Of a stretch of DNA of 64,000 bases, positions 1 through 8,127 are shown in pieces (the stretch's first letter is position 1; each line of letters starts with the position of its first letter). The notes beneath the pieces were generated by a model. That model was not told the DNA's origin. It ran no database searches and was given only the letters and a program-made list of their open reading frames with translations. Source of the DNA: Streptomyces sp. CT34 (GTDB lineage: Bacteria; Actinomycetota; Actinomycetes; Streptomycetales; Streptomycetaceae). The position numbers and the translations under genes are program-made. The stretch lies in contig NZ_KN708638.1 of NCBI RefSeq assembly GCF_000805335.1, positions 6,121,692 through 6,185,691 of the forward strand. The letters run 5' to 3'.

Positions 1-2499
1 TTCGAGCACGAGCTGGCCTACGCCCTGCTCCACCAGATCTTCAGCTTCAACTCCCCGGTGTGGTTCAACGTCGGAACCCAGCAGCCGCAGCAGGTCAGCG
101 CCTGCTTCATCCTCTCCGTGGACGACTCCATGGAGTCGATCCTGGACTGGTACAAGGAAGAGGGGATGATCTTCAAGGGCGGCTCCGGCGCCGGCCTGAA
201 CCTCTCCCGTATCCGCTCTTCCAAGGAGCTGCTCTCCTCCGGCGGCAACGCCTCCGGCCCGGTCTCCTTCATGCGTGGCGCCGACGCCTCCGCCGGAACG
301 ATCAAGTCCGGTGGCGCCACCCGCCGCGCGGCCAAGATGGTCGTCCTCGACGTCGACCACCCCGACGTCGAGGCGTTCATCGAGACCAAGGTCAAGGAAG
401 AGGAGAAGATCCGCGCGCTGCGTGACGCGGGCTTCGACATGGACCTGGGCGGCGACGACATCACCTCCGTCCAGTACCAGAACGCCAACAACTCGGTCCG
501 CGTGAACGACGAGTTCATGAAGGCCGTCGAGTCCGGCGCCAAGTTCGGGCTGCGCGGCCGGATGACCGGCGAGGTCATCGAGGAGGTCGACGCCAAGGGG
601 CTGTTCCGCAAGATGGCCGAGGCCGCCTGGGCCTGCGCCGACCCCGGCATCCAGTACGACGACACCATCAACCACTGGCACACCTCGCCGGAGACGGGCC
701 GGATCACCGCGTCCAACCCGTGCAGCGAGTACATGCACCTGGACAACTCCTCGTGCAACCTCGCCTCGCTCAACCTCCTGAAGTTCCTCCGCGACGACGA
801 CCAGGGCAACCAGTCCTTCGAGGCCGCGCGGTTCGCCAAGGTCGTCGAGCTGGTCATCACGGCGATGGACATCTCGATCTGCTTCGCGGACTTCCCCACC
901 CAGAAGATCGGCGAGACCACCCGCGCCTTCCGCCAGCTGGGCATCGGCTACGCCAACCTCGGCGCCCTGCTGATGGCCACCGGCCACGCCTACGACTCCG
1001 ACGGCGGGCGCGCGCTGGCGGGTGCCATCACCTCCCTGATGACAGGCACCTCCTACAAGCGCTCCGCCGAACTGGCCGCGGTCGTCGGCCCGTACGACGG
1101 CTACGCCCGGAACGCCGACGCCCACAAGCGCGTCATGAAGCAGCACTCTGACGCCAACGGCAGCGCGGTGCGGATGGACGACCTGGACACCCCGGTCTGG
1201 GCCGCCGCCACCGAGGCATGGCAGGACGTGCTCCGCCTCGGTGAGAAGAACGGCTTCCGCAACGCCCAGGCGTCCGTGCTGGCCCCGACCGGCACCATCG
1301 GCCTGATGATGGACTGCGACACCACCGGCGTCGAGCCGGACCTGGCGCTGGTCAAGTTCAAGAAGCTGGTCGGCGGCGGCTCCATGCAGATCGTGAACAA
1401 CACGGTCCCCAAGGCGCTCAAGCGGCTCGGCTACCAGCCCGAGCAGGTCGAGGCGATCGTCGCGCACATCGCCGAGCACGGCAATGTCGTCGACGCCCCC
1501 GGCCTCAAGCCGGCGCACTACGAGGTCTTCGACTGCGCCATGGGCGAGCGCTCCATCTCCCCGATGGGCCATGTCCGCATGATGGCCGCGGCCCAGCCGT
1601 TCCTCTCCGGCGCGATCTCCAAGACGGTCAACGTCCCGGAGTCGGCCACCGTCGAGGAGATCGAGGACGTCTACTTCCAGGGCTGGAAGCTCGGCCTGAA
1701 GGCGCTCGCGATCTACCGCGACAACTGCAAGGTCGGCCAGCCGCTCTCCGCCAAGAAGAAGGAAGAGGAGAAGAAGGCCGAGGCCGCCGAGCAGGCCACG
1801 GAGAAGAAGGTCGTCGAGTACCGCCCGGTCCGCAAGCGCCTCCCCAAGGGCCGCCCGGGGATCACCACCTCCTTCACCGTCGGCGGTGCCGAGGGCTACA
1901 TGACCGCCAACTCCTACCCGGACGACGGTCTCGGCGAGGTCTTCCTGAAGATGTCCAAGCAGGGCTCGACCCTCGCGGGCATGATGGACGCCTTCTCCAT
2001 CGCGGTGTCGGTCGGCCTCCAGTACGGCGTGCCGCTGGAGACGTACGTCTCGAAGTTCGTCAACATGCGCTTCGAGCCGGCCGGTATGACCGACGACCCG
2101 GACGTGCGGATGGCGCAGTCGATCGTCGACTACATCTTCCGCCGCCTGGCGCTGGACTTCCTGCCGTTCGAGACCCGCTCGGCACTGGGCATCCACTCCG
2201 TCGAGGAGCGCCAGCGCCACCTGGAGACCGGTTCCTACGAGCCGGCCGAGGACGAGGTCGACGTCGAGGGCTTGGCCCAGTCCGCCCCGCGCCAGACGGA
2301 GTCCACCCCGACGGTGAAGATCGTCGAGGAGTCCGCCGCGCCGGCCCCGAAGGAGGCGCACACCAACGCCGAACTGGTCGAGATGCAGCTGGGCATCAAC
2401 GCCGACGCACCGCTCTGCTTCTCCTGCGGCACGAAGATGCAGCGGGCCGGCAGCTGCTACCTCTGCGAGGGCTGCGGCTCCACGAGCGGCTGCAGCTGA
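1..2499 (+). CDS. nrdJ: Vitamin B12-dependent (class II) ribonucleotide reductase, 3' part
   Basis: This is the adenosylcobalamin-dependent enzyme that reduces ribonucleotides to deoxyribonucleotides in the cytoplasm. The reading frame is open from base 1, so the N-terminus lies outside the window; 832 residues are visible, and Streptomyces NrdJ proteins are usually about 950-970. Visible hallmarks are an early active-site cysteine in VSACFILSVDDS, the NPCSEYMHLDNSSCNLASLNL segment with the radical-site cysteine and glutamate, the PTGTIGLMMDCD loop, and a C-terminal cysteine cluster (CFSCGTK, then CYLCEGCGSTSGC) that would bind zinc or shuttle disulfide electrons. A Lys/Glu-rich linker lies near 1750-1820. 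A very strong hairpin follows the stop codon. In Streptomyces this gene normally sits in an nrdR-nrdJ operon under a cobalamin riboswitch, which would be upstream of this window. Confidence 0.97.
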   Translation, partial: FEHELAYALLHQIFSFNSPVWFNVGTQQPQQVSACFILSVDDSMESILDWYKEEGMIFKGGSGAGLNLSRIRSSKELLSSGGNASGPVSFMRGADASAGTIKSGGATRRAAKMVVLDVDHPDVEAFIETKVKEEEKIRALRDAGFDMDLGGDDITSVQYQNANNSVRVNDEFMKAVESGAKFGLRGRMTGEVIEEVDAKGLFRKMAEAAWACADPGIQYDDTINHWHTSPETGRITASNPCSEYMHLDNSSCNLASLNLLKFLRDDDQGNQSFEAARFAKVVELVITAMDISICFADFPTQKIGETTRAFRQLGIGYANLGALLMATGHAYDSDGGRALAGAITSLMTGTSYKRSAELAAVVGPYDGYARNADAHKRVMKQHSDANGSAVRMDDLDTPVWAAATEAWQDVLRLGEKNGFRNAQASVLAPTGTIGLMMDCDTTGVEPDLALVKFKKLVGGGSMQIVNNTVPKALKRLGYQPEQVEAIVAHIAEHGNVVDAPGLKPAHYEVFDCAMGERSISPMGHVRMMAAAQPFLSGAISKTVNVPESATVEEIEDVYFQGWKLGLKALAIYRDNCKVGQPLSAKKKEEEKKAEAAEQATEKKVVEYRPVRKRLPKGRPGITTSFTVGGAEGYMTANSYPDDGLGEVFLKMSKQGSTLAGMMDAFSIAVSVGLQYGVPLETYVSKFVNMRFEPAGMTDDPDVRMAQSIVDYIFRRLALDFLPFETRSALGIHSVEERQRHLETGSYEPAEDEVDVEGLAQSAPRQTESTPTVKIVEESAAPAPKEAHTNAELVEMQLGINADAPLCFSCGTKMQRAGSCYLCEGCGSTSGCS

Positions 2500-2579
2500 C
2501 GGCGCACGCTCCCCGGCGCGTACGCAGGTACGCAGCCGGTGGGCATGAGCCGGTGTGAAGCGCCGGCGTGACGAGCCGA

Positions 2580-2620
2580 CCAGGGCGGTGGAACCGGGGA
2601 TCCGGTCTCCACCGCCCTGG
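2580..2620 (+). terminator. Terminator of nrdJ
   Basis: A perfect 13-bp inverted repeat (arms 2580-2592 and 2608-2620) encloses a second 5-bp stem (2593-2597 with 2602-2606). It starts 81 bases after the nrdJ stop and is followed by a short T-rich patch. Confidence 0.85.
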
Positions 2621-2846
2621 CTTCTTTCCGCGGGGCCTGCCGGGGGGAGCCCGAGCCGGGCAGCGCTCCGGCGGGGCTGGTCTGCGGACCCGGTCTGCGG
2701 GCCCGGTGTGGTGTGAGTCGGTGCCGTGCGCTCTGCATCCCCGGACCGGAATTCCTTGTCGGCGGGAACGCTGCCGGCGGGAATCCGGTCGGTGGGAATC
2801 CCGCCGGTAGGAATCCTCGGCGCCCGGTCGGGGTGCTTCTCCCGGT
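2621..2846. other. Gene-free stretch after nrdJ
   Basis: No convincing coding potential is seen between the nrdJ terminator and the hydrolase stop. The only structure noted is the 15-bp tandem repeat at 2758-2817. Confidence 0.6.
2758..2817. repeat. 15-bp tandem repeat, four copies
   Basis: Four adjacent 15-mers follow the pattern G-Y-C-G-G-Y-R-G-G-A-A-Y-C/G-C-N: 2758-2772, 2773-2787, 2788-2802 and 2803-2817. Each carries a GGxGGGAAY or GGTAGGAAT core. It lies between the convergent ends of nrdJ and the hydrolase. Confidence 0.8.
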
Positions 2847-3704
2847 TTATCGGCCGGGTTTCCCTGCCGAGAGGAATTCCTCGACGGTCCGGGTGAAGCG
2901 GTGAGGATCGTCGAGCCAGGGGTAGTGGCCGGCGTCCCGTTGGACGGCCAGTTCGGCACCGGCGAGCAGTTCGGCGATACCGGCGGCGACGCGGGGGAGC
3001 GGGCCGCTGTCCTTCTCACCCGCGAGGACCAGGACCCGCGCATCCCATGAGGCGAGGGCGGCACGTGCCGCGGCCGGGTCGAAGGCACCGGAGGAGGCAT
3101 AGATCTCCGCGGCCGGTTCGTTGGTCTGCGCCACTTCGCGGGCGGCGTGGGCCGCGGCGACCGCGTCCCAACGGCCGTAGAAGAACGGGGCGATGGCGTC
3201 CCATTCCTTGTCCGTCGCGGAACCGGCCCACACGGCCTCGTAGGCGGCGTACGCCTCCGAGAACCACGGTTCGGCCGACCGCAGCGAGGCCGCCTCCCGG
3301 CGGTGCTCCTCGGTGAAATCGATGCCCACGGCCCGCGCGCGGGCCGTGATCAGCGCGAGCGAGCGGACACGCCGCGGGTACCGGGCCGCGTAGAGCAGTG
3401 CGAGATCACCGCCCGCGGAGTGCGCGAGAAGATCGACGCGGTCCGTGCCCAGGTGAGCGCGGAGCGACTCGACATCGTCGACCTGCCGGTCGCAGCGGTA
3501 CGTTGCCGAGTCGGCGGGGATGGCGGAGCCGCCGGTGCCGCGCAGATCGAGCATGATCAGCCGGCGGTGCCGGGACAGCCCACCGAGATCGCCGAGATAG
3601 GCGGCGGCGCGCATGGGCCCACCGGGAATACAGAGCAGCGGTTCGCCTTCCCCCTGTTCCCGGTAGGCGAGTTGGGTCCCGTCGGGAGCGCTGAACGTGG
3701 GCAT
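2847..3704 (-). CDS. Alpha/beta hydrolase, proline iminopeptidase-like
   Basis: This 285-residue protein has a complete alpha/beta-hydrolase fold signature. It shows an early IPGGP oxyanion segment, a nucleophile elbow AHSAGG (GxSxG type), an acid candidate in GEKDSGP and the catalytic histidine in AGHYPWLDD near the C-terminus. The GGP motif and overall pattern resemble S33 prolyl iminopeptidases, but the same features occur in esterases and haloalkane-type hydrolases, so the substrate is not assigned. I chose the ATG at 3704 (MPTFSAPDGTQLAY) because the conserved beta-strand follows directly; a start 10 codons upstream is possible. It is a single gene, convergent with nrdJ, with no signal peptide, so a cytoplasmic location is likely. 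Confidence 0.88.
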   Translation of the reverse strand: MPTFSAPDGTQLAYREQGEGEPLLCIPGGPMRAAAYLGDLGGLSRHRRLIMLDLRGTGGSAIPADSATYRCDRQVDDVESLRAHLGTDRVDLLAHSAGGDLALLYAARYPRRVRSLALITARARAVGIDFTEEHRREAASLRSAEPWFSEAYAAYEAVWAGSATDKEWDAIAPFFYGRWDAVAAAHAAREVAQTNEPAAEIYASSGAFDPAAARAALASWDARVLVLAGEKDSGPLPRVAAGIAELLAGAELAVQRDAGHYPWLDDPHRFTRTVEEFLSAGKPGR

Positions 3705-4153
3705 GACGCCATCTTTGTGGGGGCTGGCGATCACAGCAAGGGGATGGGGAAATTACCTGCCGGCGCCGTGCTGCTGGCCGGGATTGCGCATAGTGTCCTG
3801 GGGGTGGGGCCCTCGGCCACCTTGGCTTTTGACTGCCGTCTTCTCGACGCCCGGGACGTGCGCCCGTGAACTCCTCCGTGAGTCCCGGAACTCCTCAGAG
3901 GGTCGTGAATCCCTTCGCGTGTCCGTGATTTCCCTGCCCGTGGACTCTCTGCCGTGACGGGCTGTCCGGCTGCGGGATTTCCGTCCGTGGGCTGCTGTCT
4001 GCGGGATTTCCGTCCGTGATTTTCCGTTCGTGATGCGGCAGTTGAGGTACGGGGGTCGGCGTGGCGTGCAGGGTGACTCGGCCGGGTCGTCGCGCCGCCG
4101 TGAGCTCCCCTCCGCTCGCGCCGGAGCATGCCACGGGATGCCGCAGAGGACGG
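3705..4153. other. Gene-free stretch with degenerate repeats
   Basis: This 449-base gap lies between the start of the hydrolase and the end of the MFS gene. From about 3870 to 4035 it is filled with degenerate copies of a CGTGAxTYCC-type motif, including the exact 20-base direct repeat annotated separately. No ribosome binding site with a credible reading frame was seen. Confidence 0.6.
3970..4034. repeat. Direct repeat, 20-bp core with 29-bp period
   Basis: The 20-mer CTGCGGGATTTCCGTCCGTG occurs exactly at 3970-3989 and 3999-4018. It is followed at 4019-4034 by a degenerate third copy (ATTTTCCGTTCGTGAT). Looser relatives extend upstream to about 3870. Confidence 0.8.
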
Positions 4154-5452
4154 CTATCGGGCCGCGCGAGAGCGGGCTTCCGGAAGTCGGTCTGCCGGAC
4201 CAGGGGAGCGGCGCGTGGCCGAGCGGGCACGTGCGTGGAGCAGCGCGGCGGCGAGCTGGAGGGCGGCAATCGCCAGCAGTGGTACGGGCGGTGGCAGCGG
4301 GGCGGCCAGTCCGGCGAGGGCCGCCCCGCAGGCCGCCGCCGTGATCTTCAGGCCCGCCCCCAGGGTGAAGACCTGGGCCCGTACGCGCGCCGGGGCGTGA
4401 TCCGCCCGGATCCGCAGCGTCGCGGTCAGGAGCGGGCCGTCGAAGAGCCCCGCGAGGACGAACAGCGCCACGATGGCCGGCGGCGCCGGTATCAGGGCCG
4501 CGCCTCCCAGGGACAGCCCGGTGCCCAACAGGGCGGCGGTGGCCTGGTGTTGGACCGGAATGCGCGGTTCCCGGCGGGCCACGGCCAGGGAGCCGGCGAG
4601 TGCCCCGATGGCGAACGCGGTCATCAGGGCGCCACCGCTTCCCGGGCCGCCCCGATAGGCGGCGAGCAGTACCGTGGCGGTGGTCAGCCCGCCGATCCCG
4701 ACGAATGCCAGGCAGGTCGCCGCGGTGATCGCCCGCAGCTCCGGGATGCGCCGTACGGCCGCGAGGCCCGTCGTCAGATCGGACCGCAGCGTGGTCCGCG
4801 CGGCGGGCGGGATCAGCGCCGGGGACGTTTCCGGGACCGGCGCCGGGAACTCTCCTGCGGGACGTACGCCGGCAAGCGCGTGCCCGTAGGGGAGCCCGGT
4901 GGCCAGTACTGCGGCAGTGGCTGCCGCTCCGGCGAGCAGCCACATCGCGGGACCCGGCCCGGTCAGCCCGGCGATCACACTGACGACCGCGGGTCCGGCC
5001 ACCGACGCGGCGTTGTAGACCGCCGCATCCCGTGCGTAGGCGCGGTCGCGCGGGGTGCCTGCCGGCACCAGGAGGGCGATCAGCCCCGACAGCCCACCGG
5101 AGACCACCGGGCCGCAGCAGCCGCCGAGAAGGGCTGCGGCCAGGGTCACGGGGGCGGGAGCGCGCCCCAAGAGCAGTGCCAGCGCCGTGATGGCCGCGGC
5201 GAAGCCGCCCAGCGCGCCGGCGTGGAAGAACCGCGGCCTTCGCGTCCGGGCGGCGACGGCGCCCACCAGGGGAGCGGCGAGGACGTGCGGTGCCATCCAG
5301 GCGGTGAGGGTGTACGCCCCCTGGGCCGTGCTTCCGGTGCGGGCGAGCGCCAGCAGCACCACGGCCACGCCCGTGCCTTCCTCGGCGAGCCGCGCGAGGA
5401 AGGCCGTGGCCGGATAGAGCCTTAAACCGGTGGGGAGTTGGGGTGTGCGCAC
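4154..5452 (-). CDS. MFS transporter with TTA (bldA-type) codon
   Basis: This 432-residue integral membrane protein has about twelve Ala/Leu/Gly-rich hydrophobic segments, short Arg-rich cytoplasmic loops (for example AARTRRPRF) and a longer central loop around APVPETSPALIPP, as in drug-efflux members of the major facilitator superfamily. The start is the GTG at 5452, which has a strong GGAGGA ribosome site 6 bases upstream and gives MRTPQLPTGLRLYP. Codon 10 is the rare leucine codon TTA (5423-5425), translated in Streptomyces only when bldA tRNA is present, so protein production is probably tied to development or secondary metabolism. It diverges from the CGNR regulator gene across a 166-base gap holding an inverted repeat. 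The substrate is unknown. Confidence 0.88.
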   Translation of the reverse strand: MRTPQLPTGLRLYPATAFLARLAEEGTGVAVVLLALARTGSTAQGAYTLTAWMAPHVLAAPLVGAVAARTRRPRFFHAGALGGFAAAITALALLLGRAPAPVTLAAALLGGCCGPVVSGGLSGLIALLVPAGTPRDRAYARDAAVYNAASVAGPAVVSVIAGLTGPGPAMWLLAGAAATAAVLATGLPYGHALAGVRPAGEFPAPVPETSPALIPPAARTTLRSDLTTGLAAVRRIPELRAITAATCLAFVGIGGLTTATVLLAAYRGGPGSGGALMTAFAIGALAGSLAVARREPRIPVQHQATAALLGTGLSLGGAALIPAPPAIVALFVLAGLFDGPLLTATLRIRADHAPARVRAQVFTLGAGLKITAAACGAALAGLAAPLPPPVPLLAIAALQLAAALLHARARSATRRSPGPADRLPEARSRAAR

Positions 5453-5500
5453 GGCGATTCCTCCACGGGCGGCGGGAAGCAGACGGCAGGTGACGAGCAG

Positions 5501-5532
5501 GTGTAACGGGTTAGGGAGGTAAAACGTTACAC
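5501..5532. promoter_or_regulatory. Candidate operator between MFS gene and CGNR regulator
   Basis: Perfect 8-bp arms GTGTAACG (5501-5508) and CGTTACAC (5525-5532) are separated by 16 bases. The site lies in the divergent intergenic region 49 bases from the MFS start and 87 bases from the regulator start, where it could control both genes. Confidence 0.5.
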
Positions 5533-5618
5533 TGAGTCTGAGAGGTCGGACCTCGACGACGGCACGGAGATCATCCGAGGGGTCACCCGGGAATCGGCAG
5601 CGGAGGAGAAGGGTCGCC

Positions 5619-6212
5619 ATGACCGCTATCAGTGGCACCGCAGAGCACGGCTTCCGGCCTGTGGACCGGCTGATCGACCTGGCGAACGCCGTGCGCGCCG
5701 CACCCGGCCTGCCGCGTACGGCCCTCGTCGAACTCCTCGCGCGCCACGGCGAGAGCCCGGACGATCTCACCGACGAGGCGTTCCCGCCGGATGACGCCGA
5801 TGCCCTGCGCGCCGCCGCGGCCCGTATCGCGCACCTCCTTGCGGAGACCGACGTCGACCGGGCCGCGCTCGCCATCAATGCGCTGCTGGCCGAGTGCGGC
5901 GCCCGTCCGCATCTCTCCCGGCACGGCGGCCACCCGTGGCACCTCCACGTGGACCGGGGTGATGACGCGAGCTGGGCCGACTGGTTCCTGGCCTCAAGTG
6001 CCCTCGCCCTGGCCCAGGTTCTGACCGAATACGGCCGCATCCCCTGGGGCGAATGTGCCGCGGCCGGCTGCGCAACCCTCTATTCGGGCGTCGGCCCGGG
6101 AAGCGCCCGCCGCTATTGCTCGGCCACCTGCGCCTCCCGGGAACGGGTCGCGGCACACCGCCGCCGTAAAAGGCAGGAGGCTGCGGGAACGAAACGTGAG
6201 AGCAAGACGTGA
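5619..6212 (+). CDS. CGNR zinc-finger (ABATE-type) transcriptional regulator
   Basis: This 197-residue protein matches the actinobacterial CGNR/ABATE family. It has an N-terminal helical domain (residues 10-135, with VDRLIDLANAVR and HLHVDRGDDASWADW) and a C-terminal zinc finger with Cys146, Cys151, Cys167 and Cys171 in CAAAGCATLYSG...RYCSATCASRERVAAHRRR. The CGNR tetrad itself is CASR here. A basic tail follows. The family is thought to be DNA-binding. The start at ATG 5619 has GGAGAAGGG upstream. It is divergent from the MFS transporter, with an inverted repeat between them, so regulation of that transporter is the likely role; this is inferred from context. Confidence 0.85.
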   Translation: MTAISGTAEHGFRPVDRLIDLANAVRAAPGLPRTALVELLARHGESPDDLTDEAFPPDDADALRAAAARIAHLLAETDVDRAALAINALLAECGARPHLSRHGGHPWHLHVDRGDDASWADWFLASSALALAQVLTEYGRIPWGECAAAGCATLYSGVGPGSARRYCSATCASRERVAAHRRRKRQEAAGTKRESKT

Positions 6213-6335
6213 GAGCAAGAGCGGCCGAACGAAGGGGAGCTGAACGAGGGGAGGGGACTCGGTCGATCGCTGCCCCCGTCCGTACCGGCCCATTCCGTCA
6301 TCAACGGCGTCGCTCAGCTACGCATCAGCCGCCCT

Positions 6336-6857
6336 TCAGCCGCCCATGAGCCCGGCGAACGTGTCCGGGTCGGCGTCGAACCCGCGTATGACGGGGTGGA
6401 ACCGCCATTCGCCCGCCGCGTCCCGGGAGAATTCGGCGACCGCCGCCGCGGTGGCCTCCGCGACTTCGGCGAAGTCGTTCTCGGCCAGCTGGTGGTACCC
6501 CTCGCGCACCACGACAACGGTGTTCTCCACCTCGCCGAAGACCTTCCGGCCGTCGGTCTGCTGGATGAGCACGCCCACCACGACGCGGGAGTAGTTTTCG
6601 GACAGCCGGTTCAGTTCCAGCGTCAGGACCTCGTCGGCACCGAACCCCTGGCCGGTCCGGCTGTCCCGGTTGAGGGTGATGGTTCCGTCGGGCGACCGGC
6701 TGTCGAAGTGCACCAGATATGCCGGCTCGCCGTGCGGCGCGTCCGCCCGGTACGTCGCCGCGATGATGTCGAGGTCAATGTCCGGATCACCGATGGGGCT
6801 GGGGTCCCACCCCAGCGATACCTCGACCTTGTCCATGCCTTTGTTGAGCGTGCTCAC
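6336..6857 (-). CDS. TerD-family stress/tellurium-resistance protein
   Basis: This 173-residue single-domain protein is of typical TerD length. Acidic calcium-binding elements are visible in GDPDIDLDIIAATYRAD and in the FDSRSPDGTITLNRDSRTG segment with GADEVLTLELNRL after it, and the fold ends with FAEVAEATAAAVAEFSRDA. Streptomyces carry many TerD paralogues, linked to tellurite, stress and development, and usually cytoplasmic. The ATG at 6857 begins MSTLNKGMDKVEVSLGWDPS, a standard start for the family. It is convergent with the CGNR gene and stands alone, away from a ter operon, so it is best called a TerD domain protein rather than terD itself. Confidence 0.92.
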   Translation of the reverse strand: MSTLNKGMDKVEVSLGWDPSPIGDPDIDLDIIAATYRADAPHGEPAYLVHFDSRSPDGTITLNRDSRTGQGFGADEVLTLELNRLSENYSRVVVGVLIQQTDGRKVFGEVENTVVVVREGYHQLAENDFAEVAEATAAAVAEFSRDAAGEWRFHPVIRGFDADPDTFAGLMGG

Positions 6858-7281
6858 CGGGCTCCCCTTCCGTCAGCTCCCGTGGCGCAGCTCGCCCGCA
6901 CGTATGCGGGCAACTCCTAAGGATTTCCCCTTGTTTGCCATGGTGCCACGCAAAGGCGTTCCGCGGACGAGGCGAACTTCCCCTGTGGAAAAACCCGTTA
7001 CGAGCAGTACCGCCGACGTGAAAGCGCCGACCCGACGAGGGGAATTCGTGCGGCGTGATCCCCGGGAACACGGCGATGGGACGCGACCCACAGGAGGCGA
7101 CCGACCGCCGGGAGACCGGCCGTCCGTTCCTGGGGAGGGCGGGCACGCAGGGCGGGCACGCGGGCACCGCTCCGTCGGGCCGGGCTGCGGAGGTGCACGG
7201 CGGCGAGACCCGTCGGCTCGGCCCGCCGCGGTGGCGGTGCCCACAGGGGGTGGTGAACGGCTCCCGTATGGCGTGCGGCTC

Positions 7282-7315
7282 GTCGGGCGCTCCTACCGGT
7301 CGGGCGCTGCTACCG
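7282..7315. repeat. 17-bp tandem duplication
   Basis: Two adjacent 17-mers, GTCGGGCGCTCCTACCG and the same with one C-to-G change, lie in the gene-free stretch upstream of the YdbC-like gene. Confidence 0.75.
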
Positions 7316-7459
7316 GGGGGATCTGTCCCGGGGAGGCCGGGGAGGCCGCGGAGGCGGGCGAGCGGCGGCCGGGCTCGCCTGCCCCATCGATCCGCGTCCG
7401 TAAGGCAGTTCGGGGTGGTCACCGTGTGACGCGCAGCTATTCGTTGTGCTTATGGGCCG

Positions 7460-7471
7460 TACGATGGCGCG
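7460..7471 (+). promoter_or_regulatory. Candidate -10 element of a leaderless gene
   Basis: TACGAT at 7460-7465 is followed by only six bases before the GTG start at 7472, and no ribosome binding site is present. This spacing fits a leaderless transcript in Streptomyces. No clear -35 was found. Confidence 0.4.
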
Positions 7472-8077
7472 GTGCTGGTCAAGTGGATTCGCCTCACCGT
7501 TGTGGACCGTCGAGGGTTCGAGCGGGGGCAGCGGAAATGGGCGGGGCTGCTGGGGGAGCCAGGGTTCCGCGGGCAGGCCGGGGGGTGGAGCCGGGGGCGC
7601 CCGGGAGTGGCGCATCTGGTCGCCTTCTGGGAGAGCCGGGCGTTCTACGACTCCTTCATGGCGCGCTCCCACGACCGGCTGGCCGCCTCCCAGGTCGGCA
7701 CCTACAAGGACAGCCAAGTCCGGCTGTTCGAGCATGAATTCGACGTAAAGGTCGGTTTCCGGCCGGCGTTCGGCGACGCGGATGTGCTGCGGCTGGCGCA
7801 CTGCCAGGTGCGCCAGGACCGGGTGGACCACTTCGTCCTCATGCAGGAGAAGGTCTGGAACCCGGCGATGGCCGGTTCGCCGGGCATGCTGCGGGGGATG
7901 GTCGGCCGGGCCCCCGGTGAGGAATTCCTGGTCCTGTCGATGTGGCAGTCCGCCGCCGAGCGTGGGAAATACCGGCCGGAGCGGGTGGAACGGCTGGCGC
8001 TGCGGGCCCAGATAGCCGCGGACGTCCGCGCGATCGCGGGCGACGTGGTGCAGCTCGAACCGTCCTGGACGGTGTGA
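7472..8077 (+). CDS. YdbC-like (DUF4937) protein, two ferredoxin-fold domains
   Basis: This 201-residue protein belongs to a conserved Streptomyces family annotated as YdbC/DUF4937. The pattern suggests two tandem dimeric alpha-beta-barrel (ABM-like) modules. The first covers residues 1-95 (MLVKWIRLTVVDRRGFERG, then AHLVAFWESRAFYDSFMAR) and the second residues 105-195 (DVLRLAHCQVRQDR, then EFLVLSMWQSAAERGKY). No catalytic residues are established and the function is unknown. The GTG at 7472 is chosen because the conserved LVKWIRLTV strand starts there and a -10-like TACGAT lies just upstream. It is convergent with the TetR gene, with a 50-base gap. Confidence 0.85.
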   Translation: MLVKWIRLTVVDRRGFERGQRKWAGLLGEPGFRGQAGGWSRGRPGVAHLVAFWESRAFYDSFMARSHDRLAASQVGTYKDSQVRLFEHEFDVKVGFRPAFGDADVLRLAHCQVRQDRVDHFVLMQEKVWNPAMAGSPGMLRGMVGRAPGEEFLVLSMWQSAAERGKYRPERVERLALRAQIAADVRAIAGDVVQLEPSWTV

Positions 8078-8127
8078 ACGCATCGCCGGCCGGAGCGCCG
8101 CGGCGGTGAACGCCTCGGCTGGTGCGG

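Larger units (their letters stand above)
6858..7471. other. Gene-free stretch upstream of TerD and the YdbC-like gene
   Basis: This 614-base gap between two divergent genes has open frames on both strands, but their translations are Arg/Gly/Pro-rich shadows without domain features. A 17-bp near-perfect tandem duplication (7282-7298 and 7299-7315, unit GTCGGGCGCTCCTACCG) is present. Confidence 0.55.
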
